A DNA stretch of 64,000 bases from Aestuariimicrobium kwangyangense DSM 21549. GTDB taxonomy: Bacteria > Actinomycetota > Actinomycetes > Propionibacteriales > Propionibacteriaceae. The notes under the pieces were generated by a model, which did no database searches, was not told where the DNA came from, and saw only the letters and a program-made list of their open reading frames with translations. Position numbers and translations under genes: made by a program. Below are positions 17,560 to 26,134 of the stretch, one piece after another. How positions within the stretch are numbered: the first letter of the stretch is position 1; the number at the start of each line of letters is the position of its first letter. The stretch spans positions 124,001-188,000 of the forward strand of contig NZ_ATXE01000001.1 in assembly GCF_000421525.1 (NCBI RefSeq). The letters run 5' to 3'.

Positions 17560-18840
17560 TTGCAACGCGCCGATCCCCTTCGTGGCTGGCACCTCCCCCA
17601 GCTCGTGCAGTCGTCTCTCGATGTGCAGCCTCGCCCCATCGGTACGCGCCAACTGCAGTGCCTCCCGGTGGCATGCCAGGGCGGCTTGGTGGTCACCGGC
17701 TCGACGCAGCAGCTCTGCCCTGGCCAGCGCGACCTGCGGTGAACCAACCAGGTGCGGATCGGCGGCAACCCGTTCCAGGGCGACCAGCCCCGCCGGCGGG
17801 CCATCCCTCATGCCCAGGGCGATCGCCCGGTTCAGCGCGACCACCGGTGACCCCGTCGCCTGCAGCAGGGCGTCGTACCAGACCAGGATGGTCGCCCAGT
17901 CGGTCAGCTGGGGTGTCGGGGAGGTGCTGTGCACGACCGCGATCTCTGCCTGGGCCCGGTACGGTCCGGCTGGTTCGCCCGAGGTGGCTGACAGTTCACG
18001 GGACCGTTCGAGCGATTCGATCCCTGCCACGACCATTGGACGATCCCACAGGCTGCGGTCCTGCTCGTCCAGCGGGATGAAGGCACCGTCGGTGCCGGTC
18101 CTGGCGGGTCGTCTGGCGTGCTGGAGCAACAACAGCGCCCGCAGCCCGTGCACCTCGGGGTCGAGAGGCATCAGCCATGCCGTCAACTGCGCCAGCACGA
18201 GGGCCTCGTCGGCCAGGACGTCCCTCAGTCCCGAACCCTCGGTCGAGTCGTGGGCCTCCGTGAAGATCAAGTGGATGACGGCGAGCACCGCGTCGATGCG
18301 GTCGTCCAGGTCGTCGACGGGGGGCACCGCGAGCAGCAGGCCGTCCCGACTGATCCGGGCTCGCGTTCGCCTCAGTCGCTGGCTCATGGTCTGCTCCTGC
18401 ACCAGGAACAGGCGTGCCAGCTCACGGGTCGAGAGGCCGTTGACGGTCTTGAGGGTGAGGGCGACCCGATCACCGATCGCGATGTCGGGGTGGCAGCAGG
18501 TGAACAACAGCCGGAGTCGATCGTCCGCGTAGCCACCACCGTCGTCGGCGAGGGCCGGGGAGCGCTCCTCGACCACCTGCGCACGTGCCAGCGCCCGCGC
18601 CTCGGCCGTCCGCCGTCGGATCACGTCGAGTGCACGTCGGCGGGCCACCGTGGTCAGCCAGGCGGCAGGCGACTCGGGCACGCCCTGCCGCCCCCAGGAC
18701 ACCAACGCCCGCTCCGCAGCGTCCTGCAGGCAGTCCTCTGCCAGTTCCCAGTCGGAGGTGGCACGCAGCAGGGTGGCCACGATCTGTGGCCGGTCCCTGC
18801 GCAGTGCCACCTCCAGCGCGGCGCGGACGAGATCGGTCAC
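17557..18840 (-). CDS. ECF RNA polymerase sigma factor, ECF42-type (DUF6596)
   Basis: 427 residues. The N-terminal 165 or so residues hold sigma regions 2 and 4 (WELAEDCLQDAAERAL, then LSTRELARLFLVQEQTMSQRLRR). A long C-terminal extension follows, with the DUF6596 region and helical, TPR-like repeats ending in LARAELLRRAGDHQAAL. This extension and the coupled DGPF/YCII gene are the defining features of ECF group 42, which lacks an anti-sigma factor. The GTG overlaps the stop of the DGPF gene (GTGA), implying translational coupling. Confidence 0.92.
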   Translation of the reverse strand: MTDLVRAALEVALRRDRPQIVATLLRATSDWELAEDCLQDAAERALVSWGRQGVPESPAAWLTTVARRRALDVIRRRTAEARALARAQVVEERSPALADDGGGYADDRLRLLFTCCHPDIAIGDRVALTLKTVNGLSTRELARLFLVQEQTMSQRLRRTRARISRDGLLLAVPPVDDLDDRIDAVLAVIHLIFTEAHDSTEGSGLRDVLADEALVLAQLTAWLMPLDPEVHGLRALLLLQHARRPARTGTDGAFIPLDEQDRSLWDRPMVVAGIESLERSRELSATSGEPAGPYRAQAEIAVVHSTSPTPQLTDWATILVWYDALLQATGSPVVALNRAIALGMRDGPPAGLVALERVAADPHLVGSPQVALARAELLRRAGDHQAALACHREALQLARTDGARLHIERRLHELGEVPATKGIGALQ

Positions 18841-19193
18841 TGGTCCTCGAAGGGCCAGAATGCCCTCAGTTCGATGACTCCGCGGTGCGCCATGGGGTGT
18901 CCCACGGCCACCTCGATCGCCTCGTCCAGGTCGGCGCAGTCGAGCACGTCGAACCCCCCGATGAACTCCCCGGCCTCGGTGAACGGGCCCTCGGTCACCA
19001 GCCGGGCGCCACCGCGCACCCTCACCGTGACGGCCTCGGGGGCCGGGCGGAGCGGGCTGCCGATGACATACCTGCCGTCGTCGTTCGCCTGTTGCCACCA
19101 TTGCTCGACATCGGGGGCTCCCGCGATGTCGGCATCGCTGGGTGCGGTGGACGAGTGGGCGGGTTCCTGGCAGACCAACATCAAGTACTGCAT
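18837..19193 (-). CDS. YCII-related DGPF domain protein
   Basis: 118 residues starting MQYLMLVCQE. The family's VTDGPF motif appears as VTEGPFTEAGEFIGGFDVL. DGPF proteins accompany ECF42 sigma factors and are often their targets or partners; their biochemical role is unknown. GAGGAG before the ATG at 19193 fixes the start. The same frame stays open far upstream through prs on the other strand, which is not coding. An upstream region with 11-bp direct repeats separates it from divergent prs. Confidence 0.9.
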   Translation of the reverse strand: MQYLMLVCQEPAHSSTAPSDADIAGAPDVEQWWQQANDDGRYVIGSPLRPAPEAVTVRVRGGARLVTEGPFTEAGEFIGGFDVLDCADLDEAIEVAVGHPMAHRGVIELRAFWPFEDQ

Positions 19194-19258
19194 GGCTGAC
19201 TCCTCATCGTTGTGTGCTTGTGTCCCACTGACGATCGGGGATCCCCAGATCCGACACA

Positions 19259-19298
19259 TCCGTCCCCGAAACTTCCGCGGCCCAAACTCCGTCCCCGA
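19259..19298. repeat. two 11-bp direct repeats in the DGPF/prs divergent region
   Basis: TCCGTCCCCGA occurs at 19259-19269 and 19288-19298, 29 bp apart. On the minus strand they read TCGGGGACGGA and one is preceded by TG, resembling the TGTCG core reported for ECF42 -35 elements. Confidence 0.6.
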
Positions 19299-19451
19299 CA
19301 TTTCTGCGACCGACACTGCCACAGTGCTGTGCCGAGCACCCGGACGACGCGGTGACGCCGAGTGCGGCAAGCCCGGGCCGCCAGCCCACGGCCGGGGGAG
19401 CGCCGATAGTCTGTGCCCAACGCAGCTCAGCTCGAACCCTTGGGGGTAGGC

Positions 19452-20432
19452 ATGAAAGACGCCGTTCTCTTCTCCGGATCCGCCCACCCCGCGCTCGCCG
19501 CCGAGATCGCGGACAGCCTCCGTCTGCCGCTGAGCAAGGCCAAGATCAGCCGGTTCTCCAACGACTGCCTGCAGGCCCAGCTCCTGGCCAACTGCCGCAT
19601 GCGTGACGTGTACATCATCCAGCCACTGGTGCCCCCCACCCAGGAGCACCTGGTCGAACTGCTGATGATGATCGACGCCGCTCGCGGGTCGTCGGCCGCC
19701 CAGATCACGGCCGTGATGCCCCACTACGCGTATGCCAGGTCGGACAAGAAGGACGCCTCCCGCATCTCGCTCGGTGGCCGGCTGGTGGCAGACCTGCTGG
19801 TGACCGCAGGGGTGAGCCGCGTGCTGACGATGGCGTTGCACGCCCCTCAGGTGCACGGGTTCTTCTCGGTGCCCGTCGACCACCTCACGGCGATCGGGGA
19901 ACTGGCGGCCCACTACCGCGGACGAGACCTCAGCAACCACGTCGTCATCTCCCCCGACCTGGGCAATGCGAAGACAGCCACCCAGTTCGCCCGGCTGCTG
20001 AACCTGCCGGTGGCGGCCGGCTCGAAGCAGCGGCTGGCCGACGACAAGGTGGTGATCGACTCCATCGTCGGCGACGTCGCAGGCAAGCGGGCCATCGTGC
20101 TCGACGACGAGATCGCCACCGGCGGTTCCATCGTCGAACTGCTCGATCGCCTGGCCGAGTTCGGGGCCATCGATGCCTCGGTCGCCTGCACCCATGGCCT
20201 GTTCACCGGGAGGGCCGTCGAGAGGTTGTCGAACCATCCGATGATCACCGAGGTGGTCACCACCAACACCGTTCCCAGTCCGCACGACTGGGACGCGCTC
20301 GAGGTGCGCAGCGTCGCGCCGCTGTTCGCCGACGCCATCCGTCGCATCCATGAGGGCCGGTCGGTCTCAAAGCTGTTCAAGGACGTCGACCCGGCCTACG
20401 CTCCCCCACCACCGGCTGACGGATTGTTCTGA
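19452..20432 (+). CDS. ribose-phosphate pyrophosphokinase-like protein
   Basis: 326 residues of the PRPP synthetase fold. The PRPP-binding loop is VLDDEIATGGS (Asp218-Asp219), and the ATP-site region is HYAYARSDKKDASRIS. Compared with housekeeping enzymes several positions differ: the segment usually reading DLHAxQIQGFF is ALHAPQVHGFF, so His130 is kept but the preceding Asp is Ala. Actinobacteria usually carry a separate canonical prs, so this is probably a paralogue. TAGTCT at 19407 and GGGGGTAGG before the ATG support the start at 19452. Confidence 0.82.
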   Translation: MKDAVLFSGSAHPALAAEIADSLRLPLSKAKISRFSNDCLQAQLLANCRMRDVYIIQPLVPPTQEHLVELLMMIDAARGSSAAQITAVMPHYAYARSDKKDASRISLGGRLVADLLVTAGVSRVLTMALHAPQVHGFFSVPVDHLTAIGELAAHYRGRDLSNHVVISPDLGNAKTATQFARLLNLPVAAGSKQRLADDKVVIDSIVGDVAGKRAIVLDDEIATGGSIVELLDRLAEFGAIDASVACTHGLFTGRAVERLSNHPMITEVVTTNTVPSPHDWDALEVRSVAPLFADAIRRIHEGRSVSKLFKDVDPAYAPPPPADGLF

Positions 20433-20460
20433 GCCAGGCCGTCCCGCGTCGGCCCCAGGA

Positions 20461-21048
20461 TCACCGACGGGAGACGAGGGGGCGGACGAACCACGGCGCC
20501 CCGGGAACCATCACCACAGCAACGACGACCAACCCCAGCCACGCCAGCGAGAGCCCTTGGGCGAACAGTCCCGAGCCGAGCACGACCAGCAGGGCGAGCA
20601 AGGTCAACGCCAGCAGTGCCGTCACCAGCACTCCCACCACCACCCACGCGGTTCGCCGCGAGCGCGCCATCTGGCTGCGAGCAGCGAGCACCGTGATCAG
20701 GGTCGGTCCGATGAGGCACCCGAAGACGATGCCGAAGGTGGCCGCCACCAGCCCGCTGAGGGTGCCGATGCGCAGCGCGCCATCCTCGCCGCCACTGAAC
20801 GCGATCCTCAGCCAGAGCGCGACGCTCGCGCCGAGCGAGGCAACCGCCACCACCAAGGCCACCCGCAGCGCGATCCGCGCCATCGGCAGGGGCTCGACAT
20901 CCCGCTGGGCGCCTGTGTCGCCATGGCGGCCCCCATGGCCGCGACCAGACCTGCCGCGGCCACCCTTGGTGCGGCGCGCCTGCTCTCGTCGTTCGCGTCG
21001 CTGTCGATAGGGGTCGGAGGTCTCGATCGACTCCAGTCCGCCGATCAC
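20461..21048 (-). CDS. hypothetical membrane protein, coupled to mca-like gene
   Basis: 195 residues. The first 50 are basic and Gly/Arg-rich (RRERREQARRTKGGRGRSGRG). Four transmembrane helices follow, and the end is positively charged. No family is recognised. The GTG start overlaps the stop of the upstream PIG-L gene (GTGA), so it is translated with it. The context suggests an accessory to mycothiol conjugate processing, but nothing in the sequence confirms that. Confidence 0.7.
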   Translation of the reverse strand: MIGGLESIETSDPYRQRRERREQARRTKGGRGRSGRGHGGRHGDTGAQRDVEPLPMARIALRVALVVAVASLGASVALWLRIAFSGGEDGALRIGTLSGLVAATFGIVFGCLIGPTLITVLAARSQMARSRRTAWVVVGVLVTALLALTLLALLVVLGSGLFAQGLSLAWLGLVVVAVVMVPGAPWFVRPLVSRR

Positions 21049-21896
21049 GCTCGGTCGTCCCCCACCCGAACCGTCGCCGGTGAGTCATCGGGCACGGAAC
21101 CCGCCGAGGAGCCGAACGGCCAGGCCGCCGTCATGGGTTGGGCCAGCCCCTCCTCGATGAAGTACTCATGGCCGAAGGCCAACTCGAACACCTCGTCGGG
21201 CATCGAGAGCATCGACTGCACGTCGGACTGCGAAGCGTGGCACTGCAGCGCCGCACGTTTGCTGGCGATCACGTCAGTGATGTCGACGTCCCAGTGCAGG
21301 TCGGCCTCCAGGGTGCCCATCGGGTTGCCATCGTCGGCCGGGCCGTCCGGGTCCCAGTCGAGATCCATGCCGGCGGCCCGGGCCTCCTGGGCCCGCTGAC
21401 GCTGCCGGTCGCGGTTGAAGGTGGCCTGCAGGACCCGAGGACGGCGGGCCGCCTGCTCAGCGGCCTGGTTCATCACGGTGTGCACCATGATGTGGTCAGG
21501 ATGCCCGTAGCCCCCATGCCAGTCGTAGCCCACCAGCACCTCGGCGCCCTCCTCGTCGAGAACATCGGCCACCTTGCGGCCTGCCTCGACCGGGTTGGCA
21601 CGGGCAAAGCTCAGGTCGTTGTGGTTCTGCTCCCACCCGGTCATGCCCGAGTCGGCATAGCCCAACCAGACGAGACGGTCCACACCGAGCACGCGCGCAC
21701 TGGCCTCGGCCTCGAGGCGGCGAGCGGCCGCCACCTCGTCCGGGGTGGTGCACCCCTCGGGAGCAGTGCCGTGGTCACCGTTGGTGGCGCAGACCCACAC
21801 CACCCGGTGACCGTGCTCCTTGGCCAGCACCATCGTCCCCGAGGTGCCGGACGCCTCGTCGTCGGGGTGGGCGTGAAGGAAGACCAGGGTTGCCAT
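21045..21896 (-). CDS. mca: PIG-L family deacetylase, probable mycothiol S-conjugate amidase
   Basis: 283 residues. Zinc ligands and catalytic residues are in HAHPDDEAS (residues 9-17) and GYGHPDH (near residue 125). Mca cleaves mycothiol S-conjugates so that mercapturic acids can be exported. Length and the DLHWDVDITDVIASKRAALQCHASQ segment fit Mca better than MshB, and the MshB function is covered by the fusion at 36913. AAAGGTGG before the ATG is the ribosome binding site, and a TAGAGT box lies about 30 bp upstream. First gene of a two-gene operon. Confidence 0.8.
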   Translation of the reverse strand: MATLVFLHAHPDDEASGTSGTMVLAKEHGHRVVWVCATNGDHGTAPEGCTTPDEVAAARRLEAEASARVLGVDRLVWLGYADSGMTGWEQNHNDLSFARANPVEAGRKVADVLDEEGAEVLVGYDWHGGYGHPDHIMVHTVMNQAAEQAARRPRVLQATFNRDRQRQRAQEARAAGMDLDWDPDGPADDGNPMGTLEADLHWDVDITDVIASKRAALQCHASQSDVQSMLSMPDEVFELAFGHEYFIEEGLAQPMTAAWPFGSSAGSVPDDSPATVRVGDDRA

Positions 21897-22002
21897 GAAC
21901 CACCTTTCGAGCGAACGGCCTCACTCTAGTGGCGCATGGCAACCCTGCCGGGACTTCCCGAGGAGTCGCGCGATGCAGCGTTGCTGCACGTGGGGCTGTG
22001 TC

Positions 22003-22290
22003 TCAGCTGGCTGCCTGCTGGTGCATCGGCATCTCGACCAGCACCTCGTGCCAGTTCTTGACGTCGGGCCGCTGGCGCAGCAGTGCCCGGCGCTCGCGCT
22101 CGGTCATGCCCCCCCAGATGCCCCACTCGATGCGATGGTCGAGCGCCTCGGCGAGGCAATTGGCCCTCACCGGACAACCGACGCACACGGCGGCGGCGCG
22201 CTTCTGCTGCTTGCCTTCGGGGAAGAGGTCATCCTCTGCTCCCCGGCAACGAGCCAATTCAACCCACGAACTGATCTGGACAGTGGTCAA
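22003..22290 (-). CDS. WhiB-family iron-sulfur transcription regulator
   Basis: 95 residues. Cys15, Cys36, Cys39 and Cys45 are spaced as the four [4Fe-4S] ligands of Wbl proteins, followed by the conserved turn GIWGGM and a basic stretch. The start is a TTG at 22290 with GAGGAGG placed ideally; the frame is open further upstream but lacks a better signal. The exact Wbl class is uncertain. The 240-bp upstream region includes a repeated AGGTCAC motif and a weak TTGTCA-17-TTGGCT promoter. Confidence 0.92.
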   Translation of the reverse strand: MTTVQISSWVELARCRGAEDDLFPEGKQQKRAAAVCVGCPVRANCLAEALDHRIEWGIWGGMTERERRALLRQRPDVKNWHEVLVEMPMHQQAAS

Positions 22291-22534
22291 GGTGGCCTCC
22301 TCAGGTTGGATTGCGTCCCCGCGCCGTTGCGGCCGGACCCGCCTTGGAGTTGCTCTGCTCAATCAGCCAACCACGCGGCAGGGCCGCTGACAAGGGTTTC
22401 CCGTGACCTTTCTGTGACCTCACACCCCGGCTCACCCGGAGGGCATTTGGCATAGTCGCGCCGAAGATGCGAGGGAGCATCTACCCACACCCGGAGGACG
22501 CTGTCAAGGTTTGGGAGAGCAATTCAACAGATCG

Positions 22535-23299
22535 TCAGCATTCGGGACGGACCCCTGGCGCGGGCCCGAACTCGACTCCCTTGAACACCGAGTTCTTCGC
22601 CCACTCGTAGTAGGCGCGCTGGCTGGCGCCGGCTCGGTCGTAGGGGTTGTCGAGGGCGCACCGCGAGACGTAGTAGCCGATCACCTCTGACATGGTCTCG
22701 GAGGACGACCCTCGTCCGTACTTGGAGAACCCCCCGTGGCGGGAGTACAGAGCACGGAAGCTGTCGAGGTCCGCCTGGTGACCGCCGGGCTTCATCTGGT
22801 GCATGTGTCCGAGTTCGTGGATCACGATGCGCACGAGTCGTCCCTTGTCGGAGGGGTACGCGGAGTGCCACTTCGCGAAGTCGAAGGTGAGCCGGCCCGG
22901 ATTGGTCAGCCCCCAGTCACCCCACGCCCAACTGCGGGTCGGGCCGGCATGGATGCGGATCACCCGTTGCCCGGAGTTCCTGCGCACGTCATCCAGGTAG
23001 CTGGTGCACGAGACCGCGTCGAGGGTCTCCCAGACGATCTTCATCAGCGGGCGATTGGCGGGGTTGGTCCATCCAGCACCCGTGAGCTGGAGACCGAAGG
23101 CCTGCTCCATCGTCTTGCGGGTGACGGCGGGTGTGGCGGAGGAGGGCCACGGGTGCCGCGCGGGACACGGCTCCGGGATGCCCGCCACCGGGGCGATGCT
23201 GAGCGGCGGCGCCACCGGCAGCGCGGTGGGGGGCGAGGGGAACCAGCCACCCAGCCCGAGGATGACGGCACTCACCAGACCGGCCACGAGGGCGTTCAC
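22535..23299 (-). CDS. secreted HExxH putative metallopeptidase
   Basis: 254 residues, family not recognised. An N-terminal hydrophobic segment (ALVAGLVSAVILGLG) and Pro-rich stretch indicate export. The zinc motif is HELGHMHQ near residue 163, with a possible third ligand in SETMSEVIGYY about 40 residues later, a gluzincin-like arrangement. Four cysteines could form disulfides. GAGGGAGG lies 8 nt before the GTG, fixing the start. Divergent from ilvE. Confidence 0.72.
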   Translation of the reverse strand: MNALVAGLVSAVILGLGGWFPSPPTALPVAPPLSIAPVAGIPEPCPARHPWPSSATPAVTRKTMEQAFGLQLTGAGWTNPANRPLMKIVWETLDAVSCTSYLDDVRRNSGQRVIRIHAGPTRSWAWGDWGLTNPGRLTFDFAKWHSAYPSDKGRLVRIVIHELGHMHQMKPGGHQADLDSFRALYSRHGGFSKYGRGSSSETMSEVIGYYVSRCALDNPYDRAGASQRAYYEWAKNSVFKGVEFGPAPGVRPEC

Positions 23300-23520
23300 G
23301 GTTGGGGCCTCCCTCGGGGGTGGGACGGTGGGGAATCAACAGTGGTGGAACTCCGCCCACCATCACCCTAAGAGTTTCTCAGGAACTTGGCTCGGGCACA
23401 ACTCCGCGACCCAGGCGTCGGCCCCGGGGGCAAGGCCTTGGACGGCGGGGCGGCGCAAGATGACATCCCAGCGGTGCGACCATCGTCCGAACCACCACTC
23501 CACCCCGTGAGCCGCTGGCA

Positions 23521-23526
23521 TACGCT
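23521..23526 (+). promoter_or_regulatory. -10 box, leaderless start of ilvE
   Basis: TACGCT, 7 nt before the ATG at 23534. Confidence 0.6.
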
Positions 23527-23533
23527 GACCGAC

Positions 23534-24619
23534 ATGAGCCCCTTCGCCGTCGCCGAGCCCCCCAGCCCCACCTCCCCCGAGGTGCGAGCAGACATTCTGG
23601 CGGCGCCGACCTTCGGGCAGCACTTCACCGACCACATGACCGTGGCCCAGTGGGATTCCGACCAGGGCTGGCACGACCAGGCCATCGTTCCCCAGGGGCC
23701 GCTGCAGCTGCACCCGTCCACGGCCGCGTTGCACTACGGCCAGGAGATCTTCGAGGGTCTCAAGGCCTACCGTCACGATGACGGGTCGGTGTGGATGTTC
23801 CGTCCCGAGATGAACGCGCGCCGCTTCCAGCGGTCGGCGGAGCGGTTGGCCATGCCGGCGCTGCCCGTCGAGGACTTCCTCACCTCGCTGCAGTTGCTGG
23901 TCGACCTCGACCGGGACTGGGTCCCGTCCCCCGAGGGTGAGCAGAACCTCTACCTTCGTCCGTTCATGTTCGGCACCGAGCACCTCATCGGCGTGCGCGC
24001 CTCGCACAGCTACACCTACTGCGTGCTGGCCACCCCCGCGGGTGCCTACTACTCCCAGCCGCTCAAGCTGTGGGTCACACCCAACTACTCGCGGGCGGCA
24101 GTCGGTGGCACCGGCGCCGCCAAGTGCGGAGGCAACTACGCTGCCAGCCTGAAGGCCGCCGACGAGGCCGCCGAGCACGGCTGCGGTCAGGTGCTCTGGC
24201 TCGACGGTGCGGAACATCGTTGGGTCGAGGAGTGCGGCACCATGAACATCATGTTCGTCACCTCCGACGGCGAACTGCTCACCCCTGCCACCAACGGCAA
24301 CATCCTGGAGGGCGTGACCCGCGACTCCCTGCTGCAGCTGGCCCCCGACCACGGTCTGCGACCAGTGGAGCGCGCCATCGAGTTCACCGAGGTGCAGCGT
24401 CGGCTGCTCGACGGCACCATCACCGAGGTCTTCGCCTGCGGCACGGCAGCCGTGGTCACTCCCATCACCGGGTTCCGCACCCCCGACGGTGGTGCCGACC
24501 TCACCGTGGCGGACGGCCAGGTCGGCCCGCTGACAGCCGCCATCCGCCAGCACCTGCTCGACATCCAGTACGGACGCGCCGCCGACCAGCACGGTTGGCT
24601 GGTGAAGGTCAGCGACTGA
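23534..24619 (+). CDS. ilvE: branched-chain amino acid aminotransferase
   Basis: 361 residues, fold-type IV PLP enzyme that transaminates Leu, Ile and Val. The PLP lysine is Lys197 in GTGAAKCGGNYAAS. Substrate-loop motifs GQEIFEGLKAYR and EECGTMNI are characteristic of the bacterial/eukaryotic large BCAT type. The start was chosen at the ATG just after a TACGCT box; the upstream open frame to 23387 is not conserved-looking. The last 11 bp overlap the convergent beta-helix gene. Confidence 0.93.
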   Translation: MSPFAVAEPPSPTSPEVRADILAAPTFGQHFTDHMTVAQWDSDQGWHDQAIVPQGPLQLHPSTAALHYGQEIFEGLKAYRHDDGSVWMFRPEMNARRFQRSAERLAMPALPVEDFLTSLQLLVDLDRDWVPSPEGEQNLYLRPFMFGTEHLIGVRASHSYTYCVLATPAGAYYSQPLKLWVTPNYSRAAVGGTGAAKCGGNYAASLKAADEAAEHGCGQVLWLDGAEHRWVEECGTMNIMFVTSDGELLTPATNGNILEGVTRDSLLQLAPDHGLRPVERAIEFTEVQRRLLDGTITEVFACGTAAVVTPITGFRTPDGGADLTVADGQVGPLTAAIRQHLLDIQYGRAADQHGWLVKVSD

Positions 24620-25826
24620 CCAGTCGCCGCAGCGTCCGCAGAGTTCTCGACCGAAGCGGACGAAGCCGCTCGCGCACCCGACGTCCTGCCTCGACGGCTC
24701 GTGACCCCATCGAGCGGGTGAGTGGTGGGGGCACCACGGTGCTGCCGCCGGGCTCGGACGTGCCGGGCGCCAGGTAGCTCGCGTTTCCCTTGTACTCGAC
24801 CTGGTTCCACTGGTCACCGCTGATGGTGGCCCGCACCCCGGAACCCTCTGCCCAGCGGTAGGCCAGTTGGTGGAGTCCCGACCGGGGTGGGTTGCCTCCC
24901 TTGAAGGTGTTGCCCAACGCCACGATGCTCGCCGTGGTGGCGGCGCCATCGGCATCGATCCACACCCGTTGGTTGGTGAGGTAGACGTAACACCCCAGCG
25001 CCGTCACGGTCGAGGAGCGGGTCCCGCTCAGCTGCACCCCCACGGCCCCCCTCACAGGGTCGAGCTCGGGGTGGGGAGGGTTCGACTCGAAGTAGACCGA
25101 GTGCAGGTGGATGGAGTCATGGTGGGCGGCCTTGATGCCCACGCTGTAGGCCTCGATGGCGCCCCCGAAGATCTTCACGTCAACGTTGTCGGCGAGGCTC
25201 AGCCCGATGCCGGCACGATCGTCGGGATCGACGCAGTTGATCCGCGGCGCGATCAGGGTGAGGTTGTAGGCACGCTCCACGCGCACCCCGACCCGGTTGC
25301 GGTAGAGGCGCAGCCCGGTGAAGTGGCCGTACCAGAGGTCGAGGCACTCCAGGGCGAGGTCGAAACGCTGCAGGCTGACGTGCTCGAGGACCACCCTGCC
25401 GTGGACGACCATGCCGGTGCCCGAGCCGGAGCCCTCGATGCGCAGCTGCTTGAAGGTGGTGTTGTAGCGAGCATCGATGGCCGGGCCGTCGCTCACCCGG
25501 GTCAGCAGCGTGTTCGGGACGGGATCGCTGTCAGTCGACGTGTCGGCGATGCCGACACCCTGCCACTGCTGGTCGGGAGGTACCACCACGGTGCGGGTCA
25601 GCAGGAAACGGCCTCGTCCGAACAGGACGATGCCGTGGCTGCCCGCGGCGCGGCTGGCTGCCTGGATGGCGTCGGTGTCATCGGTCACCCCGTCGCCGAC
25701 GGCGCCGTAGCGCCTGACGTCGTGCAGCACCCCGCCGCGGGTCTCGAGTTCGTCAAGCCTGGCCGACAGGCGCTGCAGTTCGGCGCGCAGGTCGTCCTGG
25801 CCGGGCGCCGGGTCGGCGTCAGCCAT
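24609..25826 (-). CDS. right-handed beta-helix (pectate-lyase-3 superfamily) protein
   Basis: 405 residues. A short heptad-like helix (DDLRAELQRLSARLDELE) precedes RRYGAVGDGVTDDTDAIQAA, the usual entry to the pectate_lyase_3 parallel beta-helix, with repeating strands through about residue 340. The last 45 residues are very basic (RRVRERLRPLRSRTLRTLRR). A coil followed by a beta-helix resembles trimeric tailspikes and surface glycan-binding proteins, but no signal peptide is visible. The start overlaps the DUF5302 stop (TGATG). Catalytic activity cannot be judged. Confidence 0.75.
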   Translation of the reverse strand: MADADPAPGQDDLRAELQRLSARLDELETRGGVLHDVRRYGAVGDGVTDDTDAIQAASRAAGSHGIVLFGRGRFLLTRTVVVPPDQQWQGVGIADTSTDSDPVPNTLLTRVSDGPAIDARYNTTFKQLRIEGSGSGTGMVVHGRVVLEHVSLQRFDLALECLDLWYGHFTGLRLYRNRVGVRVERAYNLTLIAPRINCVDPDDRAGIGLSLADNVDVKIFGGAIEAYSVGIKAAHHDSIHLHSVYFESNPPHPELDPVRGAVGVQLSGTRSSTVTALGCYVYLTNQRVWIDADGAATTASIVALGNTFKGGNPPRSGLHQLAYRWAEGSGVRATISGDQWNQVEYKGNASYLAPGTSEPGGSTVVPPPLTRSMGSRAVEAGRRVRERLRPLRSRTLRTLRRLVSR

Positions 25827-26092
25827 CAGCCGCCGGACTTGCGGCGGAAGACCCGCTTGCCGCCGGCCTGGCCATGCGGGCCACCGGCAACCTTCTGGTC
25901 ACCCTGAGGTCCGGCGGCAGCCGAGGCGTGGTTGGACCGGTTCTTCTTCTCCAGCGCCAGCCGCATGGCTTCCTTGGGGTCGACCGGCGACGCCGTCTCG
26001 TCCCCGGGGTTGCTGCTGGTCGGCTGGTCGCTGCTGGTCGGCTGGTCGCCGCTCGTGGGCTGGTCGCCGCTCGTGGGCCTGTCGCTGCTCAT
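25826..26092 (-). CDS. DUF5302 small protein
   Basis: 88 residues. The core (DPKEAMRLALEKKNR, then KRVFRRKSGG at the end) matches the actinobacterial DUF5302 pattern. The N-terminal 30 residues are a Ser/Thr/Asp/Pro repeat (TSGDQP, TSGDQP, TSSDQP) encoded by an 18-bp tandem repeat. Function unknown. It is translationally coupled to the beta-helix gene downstream. Confidence 0.75.
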   Translation of the reverse strand: MSSDRPTSGDQPTSGDQPTSSDQPTSSNPGDETASPVDPKEAMRLALEKKNRSNHASAAAGPQGDQKVAGGPHGQAGGKRVFRRKSGG

Positions 26093-26134
26093 GGCCCCAC
26101 TGTGGCACAGACCCGCCCGGGGCAGGGTGGCTTT

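Noticed and set aside
18837-20351. A 504-codon minus-strand frame running through prs into the DGPF gene
   Set aside because: Only the last 118 codons match a family and have a ribosome binding site; the rest is antisense to prs.
22470-22640. Short plus-strand frame starting ATGCGAGGGAGC with about 47 codons
   Set aside because: Most of it is antisense to the end of the HExxH gene and it lacks a ribosome binding site or conserved motif.
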